Under the pieces are notes generated by a model. That model ran no database searches. It saw only the letters and a program-made list of their open reading frames with translations, and was not told the origin of the DNA. From contig JANQQD010000349.1 of the NCBI GenBank assembly GCA_028285185.1, positions 1-44,675 on the forward strand: a stretch of DNA of 44,675 nucleotides, read 5' to 3'. Numbering within the stretch: the first letter of the stretch is position 1; every line of letters starts with the position of its first letter. The position numbers and the translations under genes are program-made. The DNA is from Anaerolineae bacterium. Its GTDB lineage: Bacteria; Pseudomonadota; Alphaproteobacteria; DSM-16000; Inquilinaceae. Below, piece by piece: positions 31,607 to 41,279 of this stretch.

Positions 31607-33402
31607 CGGCGACCTCGCGGGTTGGCATAGGCCGCTTCTGCGAAGCGGGCGGCAAAGGCCACCACATCTTCCCAGCGCGTGATGTGATGGACAGCCCATC
31701 CCTGCCCGCGCAGCCGCTTGACTTTGTCCTGATGCGCCTTTGCGTTCGCATGCAGCAGCATCGTGCCGCCGCCGGCTGCGCGCTGCAGGCAGTCCAGGGC
31801 CACCTGCCACCCGGATTTGTCGCCGACCTTGCCGTCCTTGCCTTCCAGCATGCGGTAGATGTCGCTGTCGGTGACGATCAGGATGTGCGCCGGGCGGTCG
31901 CGTTGCGCCTCCTCTGGGAAGGCGTCGACTAGGCGGGGGATGGCAAAGGTGTATCCCGTGCCGTGATAGCCGGTCAGCGCCCGGAGAATGGCGGTCTCGT
32001 CCTCCACGAAGCCGTCGGTGGACGAATGCCGTCCCGGCTCGCCGGACAGCGTGACCATTACCTTGGCACCAGCCCGCAAGGCCGAAAGCGCGATGATGGC
32101 ACCGCCCAGCACGGGGAACGAGACGCCTCTCTTGGGGTTCATCATGGACCCTGAACAGTCGACACCAAGGAACAGATCGACCGCCACGCTGTCACGCTCG
32201 CTGCCCTCAACCTGCCCGTAGACACGCCGCCGGGTGGTCAGGCCCGGGATGACCTGCGGGCTGGCGATCACGCTTTCCAGCCAGTCGATCTCCTCAATCG
32301 GGGCGCCGAACTCCCAGTCTTCAAGGCCCTCGGGCAACGGTTCCGCCGTCACGTCCAACACCTGCTCGGGGAACGGCACGATATGGGGCAGCGCGCGCTC
32401 GCGGTAGTACCGGATGGTCAAGTCGTCGTCCGACAGGGTGACGCCAATGGACCGCAACAGGTCGCGATAATCGGCTGGACCCCGATACTCGTCGTTCGGC
32501 CCTTTGCCGCCTTGCGACTCTGCTGTGCCGTCTTCCCTATCCTCACCACCTTCGTCAGCGTAGCCGCCGAGCGCCGGATCTTCGCGCGGGTGAAGCACGT
32601 CCCCGATCTCGTCAGCCTCAAGCTCTGTGAGACCGGACGGAATGGTGCCGGCCGTCGGCCGTTCCGCATCCAGCAACGGCACCAGAACGCGGCGCAGCGC
32701 CGTCGACTCGTCCTTTGCCAGATAGGGATAGCAGAGGGCCGCGAACTTGGCCGCGCCGGCCAGCCAGTCCCTGCGATAGACGCGGATCAGCTTGGCGCCC
32801 AGCTGTGCGTCGTGCTCGAACAGGGCGTCATCCTTCGAAGCTACGAAGGTGCCCGGCTTCAGGCGCCACAGCACCTCATAGATCCGCATGTAGAACGACC
32901 AGAGATGCCCCGCTCGGCCACGCCAGGCATGGGACAGAGCCGCATACACCTCGGCGATCCTCAGCTCCGCCACGCGCTGCAGCCGGTCGTTGATCAGCAG
33001 GTCGGTGTAAAGGTTGCCGACCATGCCCGCATCGTCTTCCCGGTCCGGCAGTGCGGCCCGCATCCGCGCCAGCATGCGCGCATGGTCCGTCAGGTCGCCG
33101 GGCGCGTAGACATGGTGGCCGATTTCGTGGGCCAGGATCTCCGGCGCGAATTTGGTCAGCCCCTGTTCGGCGATCTGGCGCAGGCTGATCACCACCGCAT
33201 GGTCGTCCAGCCGGATCATGGCAAAGCTGCCGCTCAGGCCATGTTCCTTCTCGTCCGCCTCGCTGAAGCACCAGCGCGGATGGCTCAGCTTCGTGAAACG
33301 GCTCCAGGCTGCCAGTGCCTGCGGCCAGGCGTTCTGCCATTGAGCCAGCAGCGTGCGCGCAGCCGCCCCTTCGCCTGCGGCCGTGGCGTCGGCTGTGGTC
33401 AT
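31603..33402 (-). CDS. Metallopeptidase-like HExxH protein with C-terminal VWA domain
   Basis: A 599-residue protein of two parts. The N-terminal part has ILAHEIGHHVYAPGDL with the zinc-type motif H92-E-I-G-H96. NLYTDLLINDRL (130-141) follows, recalling the N-terminal putative peptidase of DUF2201/COG3864-type proteins. An acidic Gly/Asp/Glu-rich linker spans about 275-310. The C-terminal VWA domain has a full MIDAS D415-C-S-G-S419 and a later LIVTDSD strand. MoxR AAA+ ATPases commonly pair with such proteins, the VWA part binding client or partner through a metal ion. It overlaps the preceding gene by ATGA and the next by GTGA. Whether the peptidase is active is unknown. Confidence 0.87.
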   Translation of the reverse strand: MTTADATAAGEGAAARTLLAQWQNAWPQALAAWSRFTKLSHPRWCFSEADEKEHGLSGSFAMIRLDDHAVVISLRQIAEQGLTKFAPEILAHEIGHHVYAPGDLTDHARMLARMRAALPDREDDAGMVGNLYTDLLINDRLQRVAELRIAEVYAALSHAWRGRAGHLWSFYMRIYEVLWRLKPGTFVASKDDALFEHDAQLGAKLIRVYRRDWLAGAAKFAALCYPYLAKDESTALRRVLVPLLDAERPTAGTIPSGLTELEADEIGDVLHPREDPALGGYADEGGEDREDGTAESQGGKGPNDEYRGPADYRDLLRSIGVTLSDDDLTIRYYRERALPHIVPFPEQVLDVTAEPLPEGLEDWEFGAPIEEIDWLESVIASPQVIPGLTTRRRVYGQVEGSERDSVAVDLFLGVDCSGSMMNPKRGVSFPVLGGAIIALSALRAGAKVMVTLSGEPGRHSSTDGFVEDETAILRALTGYHGTGYTFAIPRLVDAFPEEAQRDRPAHILIVTDSDIYRMLEGKDGKVGDKSGWQVALDCLQRAAGGGTMLLHANAKAHQDKVKRLRGQGWAVHHITRWEDVVAFAARFAEAAYANPRGRR

Positions 33403-34421
33403 GCGACGGCCACCAGATGGACGAAGTGCGACAGCGGCAGCGTGACGGCCAGGGTGGTGCCGTCGCTGGCCTGGCTGCTGGCCCCGGCGAGATCCGGCAG
33501 ATGAGACCGTGCCCGGCCGAAGCGGACATGACCTTTCTGATCGATCGTCGGCCGATCGCCGGGCACGTCGATGTCGTAGTCGTCAAGCGGGACGGGCAAG
33601 AGCGTGCTGCCGAACCGGTCCGCAATCAGCTCCCACGCCCGTTCGGCATCGAAGACAACGAGCCGTCGGCCATGCGTTACGGCCAGGGGCGGTGTCAGGA
33701 ACGGGCCGCCAAACCCGCGGAAGCCCCCAATGGCAGCCACGCATCTGGGGGCGCGGGCCGCCGGTGCCTGTGGCTCAGCCCAGGGGTCGCGACGCAAGGC
33801 GGTGATGATGGACGCCACCGCCGGCTGCGGAATGTCCATAAGTGCTGCCACCGTCGCTTCGCTCAACGCGGCGGCGGCGTCCAGCGCGGCATCGCGATAC
33901 TGGGCCATGCCGGCCTGCCACGCCGCGACGATCCCGCATTTCCAGAAACTCTCCAGATCATCGATCAGATGCTGGACTTCCGACAATCGGGTTATCCAGA
34001 CTGTGGCGTCGGCCGACGGATGACCCTCGACGGCGTGCACCGCGTTGGTGACGGTGCGGGCAAACGGGTTAGCGGCCTCTGCCGTTACCTGCGGCAAGCC
34101 GCCCAGCAAGACGCGCCAGGCATCGTCGACAATGGCGATCCGGCAGCGAGGGCCGACCAGGTCGCGCGCCAGTAACTCCAGAGAAACCCCGTAGAGCGCG
34201 TCGCATACCGCGCCAGCCTTCTCCGGCACAGCGGCCGCAACGGCATCGACAATGGGGGCGACCGTTTCGGCCAGATGGGCCAGTACGGCTTCGCCCGACA
34301 GCGACGGTGCAGCCATGCGCATGGCGGTGAAGCGGTCGTTATACTCCTGCCGCCGGTCGCGAAGATGCTCCGCGAAGACGCCCGTGACCGGCGGTCGGTC
34401 TATCCCTGCCACTGCCGCCAC
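33399..34421 (-). CDS. Unknown protein between MoxR ATPase and VWA gene (340 residues)
   Basis: No domain is recognised. The protein is largely helical and alanine-rich through about residue 215. A distinct C-terminal half follows, with GGFRGFGGPFLTPPLAVTHGRRLVVFDAERAWELIADRFGSTLLPVPLDDYDIDVPGDRPTIDQKGHVRFG, which looks like a beta-rich fold. The GTG start at 34421 lies inside the MoxR gene (22-base overlap); later starts are possible. Its stop overlaps the VWA start (ATGA). Such close coupling suggests a subunit or adaptor of the same complex. No signal peptide or membrane span was seen. Confidence 0.75.
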   Translation of the reverse strand: MAAVAGIDRPPVTGVFAEHLRDRRQEYNDRFTAMRMAAPSLSGEAVLAHLAETVAPIVDAVAAAVPEKAGAVCDALYGVSLELLARDLVGPRCRIAIVDDAWRVLLGGLPQVTAEAANPFARTVTNAVHAVEGHPSADATVWITRLSEVQHLIDDLESFWKCGIVAAWQAGMAQYRDAALDAAAALSEATVAALMDIPQPAVASIITALRRDPWAEPQAPAARAPRCVAAIGGFRGFGGPFLTPPLAVTHGRRLVVFDAERAWELIADRFGSTLLPVPLDDYDIDVPGDRPTIDQKGHVRFGRARSHLPDLAGASSQASDGTTLAVTLPLSHFVHLVAVA

Positions 34422-35980
34422 CTGAGATAGTTCGTGTACCGCTGATGCAGGTATTTCAGCTTCAGCACATCATCGTAGATGTGGCCGTAGATCTTGCGCG
34501 AACTGCTCCAATCCCCCAGCACCCGTTCGATCTCAACAAGCTGCGCGCGGGCCTCGCGTTCGCTCAGGCCGTCCAGCCCGCGCTCGAATTCCCGCTCCAG
34601 CCGGGCGACGGGGTCGTCGCGGTCCAGGTCCAGGCGGTCGTATTCTCCGCAGGACAGGTCGAACAGGTGCCGAAGCCAGCTCAGCCGGTCGACCCTCAGC
34701 GCCTGGTGCTCCGGCTGGTCGAAGAAGGGTGACGACAGATGGGGGTCCAGCCGGTCGTGCAGCACGAAGGGAAGAAGCTGGCGGACGTCGTCCAGCGTGG
34801 CCTCCCGCGCGCCGCGGAAATAGGCCATCGCCTTGACGAAGACGAACAGGGTCAACAGCGTGCGCACCGACACGCCGTTGCGCGTCTGGCTGCCGAGATC
34901 CTTCAGCTTGTCCTTGCCCGTGTCCTGGCGGACCACCTGGTGGAAGTCGATGCCGGACAGCTTGACCGTATCCTTGGTCATGTATTCCAGCTGCGTCGCC
35001 GCCGGCTCGCAGAACTCGAAATGCGAGCAGAAGAATTCCACCCGCCTGCGGATCTGCGGCGGGATCACGACCTCCAGAATCTGGTCGGAGATGCGGTCCA
35101 GTTCCCCCTCGTCGAAGATGATCTCCGGCGGCACCATGGTTTCCGGCCGGAACTTGTGCTCGATACGCTGCAGCAGGTCACCGACGAAGCGCGTGTTGAA
35201 GTGCAGTGCGCGCACCACGATGTCGATCCGGTCCTGCAGAGCCTCGATCACCGGGTAGGTTCCGCCGCCGGCATCGTCGTTGGCCGTCAGGTACCAGGCC
35301 GCTTCAGGGCATTCGTAGATCTGATCGAGAAGCTCCGCATAGTTGTCGGCCATCACCGTCAACAGCGCCGACTGCGTGCGCGTGGGAATGCGGTTGTACT
35401 CGTCGATCACCTTGACCCGCATGCCAAGCCATTTGCGCCAAGCGATGCGGATGTTGTCCATGCTTTCCGCACCGACCAGGTCGGCGGGCAGCGGGTTGCC
35501 CAAGAGGTCGGCGATCGTCATCTGCGGCTGGCCATGCTGGATCGCACGCTTGATGTCGCGGAGAGCGTAACCGGCGAGGACGCCCATCAGGATGGCTGTT
35601 GCCGTCTTTCCACGCCCCGGACCGCCGACGATCAGGCAACGCTTGCGCACCACCAGGTTCAAGAGCGGCAGCAGGACGAAGCTGGAATAGCTCTGGCCGG
35701 ACGGCAGTGTGACGCGGACCGCACTGTCGCCGAAGCTGTATCGCGATGACGGCCCGGTTTCATATTCGATGTCGTAAAAGGGGCTGATGATGGCCGTGTT
35801 GACGATCCAGAAATAGGCTTGGCGCAGTTTTTCATCGAGCCCCAGGGCGGCGGCGGAGGCCGCATCGGGCCTGGACGCCGGGCCTTCATAGAGATCCGCC
35901 ACATCGAAGCGCCGCGCGGCGGGTTCGGCCTTAGGATTGGTGGGCGACTGCGAGATCTTCTGAAAGCGCGAGCGAAACAT
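34400..35980 (-). CDS. MoxR-type AAA+ ATPase
   Basis: A 526-residue AAA+ protein. The core has LIVGGPGRGKTATAILMG (Walker A, 119-127), VKVIDEYNRIPTRTQSALLTVMAD (Walker B D193-E194), a sensor-1 asparagine in YLTANDDAGGG (N234), and IEALQDRIDIVV. A long C-terminal region of about 270 residues is atypical in size and contains VSVRTLLTLFVFVKAMAYFRG, which matches the lid, plus a charged helical end. MoxR proteins act as chaperone-like remodelers, usually with a VWA partner, as here two genes downstream. GGGGGTGA precedes the ATG. It is the first gene of the tight operon; pnuC/nadR lie 78 bases upstream. Confidence 0.9.
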   Translation of the reverse strand: MFRSRFQKISQSPTNPKAEPAARRFDVADLYEGPASRPDAASAAALGLDEKLRQAYFWIVNTAIISPFYDIEYETGPSSRYSFGDSAVRVTLPSGQSYSSFVLLPLLNLVVRKRCLIVGGPGRGKTATAILMGVLAGYALRDIKRAIQHGQPQMTIADLLGNPLPADLVGAESMDNIRIAWRKWLGMRVKVIDEYNRIPTRTQSALLTVMADNYAELLDQIYECPEAAWYLTANDDAGGGTYPVIEALQDRIDIVVRALHFNTRFVGDLLQRIEHKFRPETMVPPEIIFDEGELDRISDQILEVVIPPQIRRRVEFFCSHFEFCEPAATQLEYMTKDTVKLSGIDFHQVVRQDTGKDKLKDLGSQTRNGVSVRTLLTLFVFVKAMAYFRGAREATLDDVRQLLPFVLHDRLDPHLSSPFFDQPEHQALRVDRLSWLRHLFDLSCGEYDRLDLDRDDPVARLEREFERGLDGLSEREARAQLVEIERVLGDWSSSRKIYGHIYDDVLKLKYLHQRYTNYLRWRQWQG

Positions 35981-36058
35981 CGGCGATCACCCCCTTTGCA
36001 GCCGGTCCGGCCCTGACCCAGCCGCCTTGCAGATTGCACGTCGCGAGCCACCCGGCTG

Positions 36059-37072
36059 TCAATCGCCGCGGCGTACAGGCGGTGCAGGATCGGCAATCAG
36101 CCTGTCGACTGCGCGGCAGGCATCGGCGAACCGCTGGTCCCAATCGCCGCTTATCAGCGTCCAGCGCCGCCCGCGACGATCAAGTTCGTGGATCAAGCGG
36201 TCGCGGAAGAGTTGCCGCGTCGCCTCTTCGGGATGAAACCGCTGGGCGTCGGCCACGAAGGGCGCCACGTCGGCCACAAGATAGAGGTCGTGGGACCGCC
36301 GGTCGGCAAGGTCGACGATCCAGCCTGGGCAATGGGCAAAGAAGTGCTCGGACCATAAGACGGTCGTCAGCGTGTCGGTGTCGGTGAACAGGACCCGCCG
36401 GGCTTGGCGCGCCAAGGCATCCTCCCCCGCCGCCTGCCCTCGCGCGATCGTCTCGATCTGGCCGATGTCATCGCATCGATCGTTGTGGAAGGCGAGGTAG
36501 TCCCGCGCGAATTCCGACATATGGACGGTCGCGTAGTGGGCAGCCAACCGCGCAGTCAAGGTGGTCTTGCCGGCGCTTTCCGGGCCGACGATCGCCACGC
36601 GCTTTAGGAAATAGGGCCTTGCCTCGGGCAGGATGCGGTCCCAATGCGCCATCGGATCGGCGCGGATGGCTGAGGCTGAAATGGGAACAAGGTCGCGGGA
36701 CAGATTGACCGGAACGAACTCGGCGTCCAGTTCGGCTGCGAGCCGCTGTCCATAGGTCTCAGATGCGAACACGAAGTCTGCGTCGGGACACAGCCTCTGC
36801 AGCGCCGTACGCCACAGATCCCAGAACACGTCATCCTCTGGCCCGCTGGGCGCCTGGGGCAGATCTTCCGGCAGATGCAGGACGTCAAGGCCGGGGAACG
36901 CATCACGCATCCAGCGGTGCCTGAGATCTCCGGGGATCGGTTCCGTCGACAGCGTGCCGACCACCACGGTCACATCGCGCACGAATCCGCGCGCGAAGTC
37001 GATCAGGTATCTGTGCCCCTGGTGCGGCGGCATAAACTTCCCCAGCACCAGGCCGCGGGCCTCAAGCGGCAC
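36059..37072 (-). CDS. nadR: NadR-like bifunctional NMN adenylyltransferase / ribosylnicotinamide kinase
   Basis: A 337-residue protein of two catalytic domains. The first is a nucleotidyltransferase with GKFMPPHQGH (11-20) and ISASAIR (131-137), predicted to make NAD from NMN and ATP. The second is a kinase with P-loop GPESAGKTT (163-171), predicted to phosphorylate nicotinamide riboside. The N-terminal repressor helix-turn-helix of enterobacterial NadR is absent, so it should be purely enzymatic. The start is GTG 37072, one base after the pnuC stop; TTG 37081 is an alternative. Coupling to pnuC supports nicotinamide riboside salvage. Confidence 0.88.
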   Translation of the reverse strand: MPLEARGLVLGKFMPPHQGHRYLIDFARGFVRDVTVVVGTLSTEPIPGDLRHRWMRDAFPGLDVLHLPEDLPQAPSGPEDDVFWDLWRTALQRLCPDADFVFASETYGQRLAAELDAEFVPVNLSRDLVPISASAIRADPMAHWDRILPEARPYFLKRVAIVGPESAGKTTLTARLAAHYATVHMSEFARDYLAFHNDRCDDIGQIETIARGQAAGEDALARQARRVLFTDTDTLTTVLWSEHFFAHCPGWIVDLADRRSHDLYLVADVAPFVADAQRFHPEEATRQLFRDRLIHELDRRGRRWTLISGDWDQRFADACRAVDRLIADPAPPVRRGD

Positions 37073-37073
37073 C

Positions 37074-37685
37074 TCAGGCAATCGCCAGCCTTTCCTGCGC
37101 TCGCCGCGCCCGCCGCCAGCCGAGGAAGCCAAGCGTGGCCAGGCAGAGGAAGACGGCGTAGAGGCCCGCGGTGACATAGAGGTCCTTCGCGGCATAGATG
37201 CCGATCGCCACGACGTCCACGGTCATCCACATCAGGAACGCCTGAACGATCTTGCGGGCCATCAGGAACTGGGCGACCAGGCTGAGCACCGTCGTGAAGG
37301 CGTCCCAATAGGGCAGTGCGGCACCCATCTCGGTCGTCAGACGCCCAACGGCGGCCGTGCCCAGCACGACGACTACCACCCAAAAGGCCGCCTCTTTCGG
37401 CGCAAGGTCCGTGACAGGCAGTGTGTTTCGCCCCTCGCCGCCGCCATAGAGCCAGTGATACCAGCCATAGACCTGAAGCCCGATGAAGATCACCTGCAGC
37501 GCGGAGTCGGACAAGAGACGCGCGTCGAAGAAGACGTAGGCATAGATCGCCGCCCCCACGATCCCCGTCGGCCAGCACCACAGGTTCTGGCGGATCGTCA
37601 GCCAGACACAGGCAAGTGTGACTACCGCGGCCGCCAGCTCGATCGGGGGGAACGTCGCGAGGATGGTTTCCAGTAGCGACTGCAT
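37074..37685 (-). CDS. pnuC: PnuC family transporter, probably for nicotinamide riboside
   Basis: A 203-residue inner-membrane protein with about seven hydrophobic segments. It carries the PnuC-like blocks RQNLWCWPTGIVGAAIYAYVFFDARLLSDSALQVIFIGLQVYGWYHW and LMARKIVQAFLMWMTVDVVAIGIYAAKDL. PnuC transporters take up nicotinamide riboside or, in other members, thiamine or riboflavin. The directly adjacent NadR-like kinase points to nicotinamide riboside, trapped by phosphorylation after entry. The stop lies one base before the NadR-like GTG. It diverges from the SGNH-type gene. Confidence 0.93.
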   Translation of the reverse strand: MQSLLETILATFPPIELAAAVVTLACVWLTIRQNLWCWPTGIVGAAIYAYVFFDARLLSDSALQVIFIGLQVYGWYHWLYGGGEGRNTLPVTDLAPKEAAFWVVVVVLGTAAVGRLTTEMGAALPYWDAFTTVLSLVAQFLMARKIVQAFLMWMTVDVVAIGIYAAKDLYVTAGLYAVFLCLATLGFLGWRRARRAQERLAIA

Positions 37686-37839
37686 GTCCGCGTTGCCGGC
37701 AGAGGTTCGGGGTCAGAGGCGCCGTCGCCCCCAAGGCGTTGCGGGAGAATACGGAGACGGCATCGCGAGGGGAAGTGTGCCGCCTGTCTCTGTACGGTTT
37801 CGGCTCTGAACGGTCACTTGATTTGCTAAGTCCTCTGCC

Positions 37840-39201
37840 ATGATGTCCGCGTGCTTTCGCTCCGTCCTCAAAGCCGGGTTTGTGGCCCTGATCGCCTTGG
37901 CCGCGTGGCGCATCTGGCTAGCCTTCCAGCACGGCGACTTTGTCTCCCCCGTACGGATCGGGCTCTACGGTGTGTTGCCGGCCGCCGTGGCCTTTGCGGC
38001 GTGTCTTTTTCTGTTCGTGGGTCACCGGGCGCGCCTGATCGCCGCCCTGCAGGTCGGCGCAATCGTGCTTGCGCTTGCCGGTGCCGAGATCTGGGTGCAA
38101 TGGCAAAGCCACGTCGCAGCCGAAGCGCGCCGGATGGCCAGCCCACCGCTGCCCGCCCTGGCAACGCTCATGGCCCGTCTGCGCGATGCTGGCACCTTGG
38201 CCTATCCGCAACCCTGCGGCTGGAATCTGCGTGTGGCCGGCGGCCGTGCCGGATCACCGGTGACGATCGAGAACCGGCCCGTGCTGCCCGTGGGCGGCCT
38301 TGCCGGCAACGCCATGCTTAGGATCACGCCTGTCGGATTGAGCCAGCACATCGCCGACCGGCAGGGCTTCAACAATCCGCCGGGCCAGTGGATGCCGGGC
38401 GCCGTGGAGATCATGGCGATCGGCGACTCCTTCACCATGGGCGCCGATGTGCCCTTCGGCCACGGGTTCGTCGACCATCTGCGCCGCAACCTGGGCAGAA
38501 CCGTCAATCTCGGTTGCAACGGCAACGGCCCGCTCTTCGAGTTGGCGGGACTTGCCGAGTACGGCCCCCATCTGAGTCCCCGAGTGGTGGTCTGGGCCTA
38601 TTACGAGGGCAACGATCTGGTGAAGGACGCCGAGCTGGAGATGACATCGCCGGTTCTGCCGCGCTATCTCCAGCCCGGATTCAGCCAGGGGCTGGTGCAG
38701 CACCGCGATGCCGTTCAGGCTGGCCTGCTGCACTATCTCCAGCGCCGCACGGCGGCGATGACGCAAGCCGTCGATTTGCCGGCCAAGCCCGAGATCTTCG
38801 CCGTCGACTGGGGTCAGGCCCTGCGGCTGGGCGCACTGCGGAGGGCATTGGGCTTGGCCTACGGGTTTCCGCCGGAAAGTCTTGGCGTTCTGGTACGGGC
38901 CTTGGAACGCGCGCAGGCGATCACGGATGCCTGGGGCGGCCGCTTGGTGTTCGTCTATCTTCCAGGCGAGGCGCGCTTTGCAGGCACGCTGGCCCGGCTG
39001 GATGCCGATGCGTATCGCCGAAGGGTCTTGGACCAAGTGACGAGGCTCGATGTCCCCGTCTTCGATCTGGTGCCCCAGTTCGAGGCCCACCTACGGCCGC
39101 GGGACCTTTTTGCCAACCACTACACGCTGGAAGGCTACCGCCTGGTCGGCGACGTCGTGCTGGAGGCCCTTCGGGCCAACGATAGCGAAGACGCCCGTTA
39201 G
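37840..39201 (+). CDS. SGNH/GDSL hydrolase-like membrane protein
   Basis: A 453-residue protein with three hydrophobic segments at the N-terminus (about residues 10-28, 40-60 and 65-85). A periplasmic SGNH domain follows. The catalytic block [13 protein letters not shown] holds S197, [14 protein letters not shown] holds N258, and [15 protein letters not shown] near the end holds H427. Such proteins often act on acylated surface polysaccharides, but no substrate can be named. Its stop codon overlaps the lolD stop on the other strand (TTAG at 39198-39201). It is divergent from pnuC. Confidence 0.85.
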   Translation: MMSACFRSVLKAGFVALIALAAWRIWLAFQHGDFVSPVRIGLYGVLPAAVAFAACLFLFVGHRARLIAALQVGAIVLALAGAEIWVQWQSHVAAEARRMASPPLPALATLMARLRDAGTLAYPQPCGWNLRVAGGRAGSPVTIENRPVLPVGGLAGNAMLRITPVGLSQHIADRQGFNNPPGQWMPGAVEIMAIGDSFTMGADVPFGHGFVDHLRRNLGRTVNLGCNGNGPLFELAGLAEYGPHLSPRVVVWAYYEGNDLVKDAELEMTSPVLPRYLQPGFSQGLVQHRDAVQAGLLHYLQRRTAAMTQAVDLPAKPEIFAVDWGQALRLGALRRALGLAYGFPPESLGVLVRALERAQAITDAWGGRLVFVYLPGEARFAGTLARLDADAYRRRVLDQVTRLDVPVFDLVPQFEAHLRPRDLFANHYTLEGYRLVGDVVLEALRANDSEDAR

Positions 39202-39941
39202 TCAGCCGGCTCGTGCGGTACCAGCACGCCGTCCCGCAGCTCCAGAATCCGGTCCATGCGATAGGCCAGGTCGAGATTGTGCGTGGCCACCAGCGCGCCG
39301 GTGTTTGTCGACCGGACCAGCTTGGCCAGAACGTCGAACACCTCGTCGGCAGTGTGGTGGTCGAGATTACCTGTCGGCTCGTCAGCAATCAGGATCTGCG
39401 GTGCATTCGCCAGTGCCCTGGCAATGGCGACGCGCTGCTGCTCACCGCCGGAAAGCTGTGCGGGGCGGTGCGTCGCCCGCGCTGCTAGGCCCACCAGCCG
39501 CAAGAGTTCGTTGGCGCGCTGCAGCGCTTCCTTGCGCTTCTTGCCGGCAATCATCTGCGGCAGCACCACGTTTTCCAGCGCGTTGAACTCGGGCAGCAGG
39601 TGGTGGAACTGGTAGACGAAGCCGGAAACGGACCGGCGCAGCTCGGTCCGAACCCTGTCCGACAGGCGATCGCAGCGCTTACCCGTGATGATCACTTCGC
39701 CGGCATCGGGCCGCTCCAGTAGCCCTGCCAGATGCAGCAGCGTAGACTTGCCGGCCCCGCTGGGGCCCACCAGCGCCACCAGCTCGCCATGGCCGACAGT
39801 CAGCGACACGCCGCGCAGCACGTCCAGCCGGTTTCCCCCCTGGTGGTAAGACCGGAAGACTCTATCGAGTTCCAGAAGCGGACGGCTCGTGGCCGCCAGC
39901 CGTTCGCCGCCAGATCTCGTCGCTCTTGCCGCCTCATTCAT
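39198..39941 (-). CDS. lolD: Lipoprotein-releasing system ATP-binding protein LolD
   Basis: ATPase of the LolCDE transporter that frees lipoproteins from the inner membrane for LolA. The 247-residue protein has Walker [10 protein letters not shown], a Q-loop region with [17 protein letters not shown], signature [16 protein letters not shown] and Walker [17 protein letters not shown]. The start ATG at 39941 overlaps the end of the upstream permease gene by eight bases, which decides the start; an upstream ATG at 40004 would give an unusual basic extension. It is the last gene of the proS-lol run. Confidence 0.95.
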   Translation of the reverse strand: MNEAARATRSGGERLAATSRPLLELDRVFRSYHQGGNRLDVLRGVSLTVGHGELVALVGPSGAGKSTLLHLAGLLERPDAGEVIITGKRCDRLSDRVRTELRRSVSGFVYQFHHLLPEFNALENVVLPQMIAGKKRKEALQRANELLRLVGLAARATHRPAQLSGGEQQRVAIARALANAPQILIADEPTGNLDHHTADEVFDVLAKLVRSTNTGALVATHNLDLAYRMDRILELRDGVLVPHEPAD

Positions 39942-41178
39942 AGCGCAGCGCCTCCACCGGCTCGAGCCGCGCCGCCCGCCAAGATGGGTAAAGCGTGGCG
40001 GCAAAAGACAGGCCGATCGCCAGTGCGACGACGGACACGACCTCCGACCAGTCGATGGTGGAAGGGAGCTGTGTCAGGAAGTAAATCTCCGGCGGGAACA
40101 CCCTGATATCGAACGTGTTTTGAAGCCATTGCCGAATCGACTCGATATTGTCGGCGAAGGCGACACCCAGGCCAAGGCCGATCAATGTGCCCACGACACC
40201 GATCGATGCGCCTGTCAGGAAAAAGACCCGCATTATGGAGGCGCGGGTGGCGCCCATGGTGCGCAGGATGGCGATGTCCCTTCCCTTGTCCTTCACAAGC
40301 ATGACCATGCCGGAGATGATGTTGAAGGCTGCAACAATGACGATCAGTGTGAGGATCAGAAAGATAACATTACGCTGCACTTTCAACGTCTCAAAGAATG
40401 AGCTGTTTGACGCCTGCCAGTCCCAGAGCCTCCCATCGGTGCCGATCTCGGCGAAGATGGCCGGCTGGACGGACTGAGTTTCATCAATATCCTCCAAGAA
40501 AACCTCAAGCGACGTCACGCCATCGCGCACCTGAAAGAAGATTTGCGCAGCCTCCAGCGGCATATAGACGAAGTTATCGTCATAATCGAATATGCCGACT
40601 TCGAAGATGGCCGCGATCCGGTATTCGCGCATTCTTACGATGGTGCCAAAGACCGTGACGTTGCCCTGCGGTGCTACCAGTGTGATGCTGTCCCCCAAGC
40701 CGGCGCCCAGACGGCTTGCCATGCGGGAGCCGATGGCGACCACGTCTCTTCCCGCAAACGCCTCCGGCGACTCGAGCTGCAGGTTGTCGCGCAGCAGCGG
40801 CCGTGCCAGGAAATCCTCCGGCAGGATGCCGCGCACAGCCGCGCCACTGGCCGCCTCGCCGTATGTGACAAGCGCCTGCCCCTCCACAATCGGTGAAGCC
40901 GACTGAACCCCGGTCAAGTTGTCGAGCCGAACGGCCAGGTCGTCGTAGTTGCGGAGCGGTCCGTACGATCCATAGACCTTCAGATGGCCGCTCAGACCCA
41001 GGACACGAGACACCATCTCATCGCGAAATCCGTTCATGACGGCCATGACGATGATCAGCGTGGCGACGCCCAGAATGATCCCCAGAACCGAGAACGCCGT
41101 GATGACGGAGATGAATCCCTCTTTCCGCCGCGCCCGAAGATAGCGGAAGGCCAAGGTTCGCTCGAATTTATCGAACAT
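39934..41178 (-). CDS. LolC/E-type lipoprotein-releasing permease, paralogue 1
   Basis: A 414-residue inner-membrane permease of the LolC/LolE (FtsX-like) family. It has one transmembrane segment near the N-terminus ([18 protein letters not shown]) and a large periplasmic domain (about 50-270). Three more segments follow: [42 protein letters not shown] and [36 protein letters not shown] is the coupling-helix block that contacts LolD. It ends [16 protein letters not shown]. It is paralogous to the next gene upstream and overlaps lolD. Whether the two act as a heterodimer like E. coli LolC/LolE is inference. Confidence 0.93.
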   Translation of the reverse strand: MFDKFERTLAFRYLRARRKEGFISVITAFSVLGIILGVATLIIVMAVMNGFRDEMVSRVLGLSGHLKVYGSYGPLRNYDDLAVRLDNLTGVQSASPIVEGQALVTYGEAASGAAVRGILPEDFLARPLLRDNLQLESPEAFAGRDVVAIGSRMASRLGAGLGDSITLVAPQGNVTVFGTIVRMREYRIAAIFEVGIFDYDDNFVYMPLEAAQIFFQVRDGVTSLEVFLEDIDETQSVQPAIFAEIGTDGRLWDWQASNSSFFETLKVQRNVIFLILTLIVIVAAFNIISGMVMLVKDKGRDIAILRTMGATRASIMRVFFLTGASIGVVGTLIGLGLGVAFADNIESIRQWLQNTFDIRVFPPEIYFLTQLPSTIDWSEVVSVVALAIGLSFAATLYPSWRAARLEPVEALRYE

Positions 41179-41279
41179 CTTCGTAGCCTACGGCGGGATT
41201 GTTGCGCTGGTGAATCGCAGTCCGCGCCAGAGCACGGCCGATCCCATGATCCGCAGAGGTCCGGTCTACCATACAAGGC

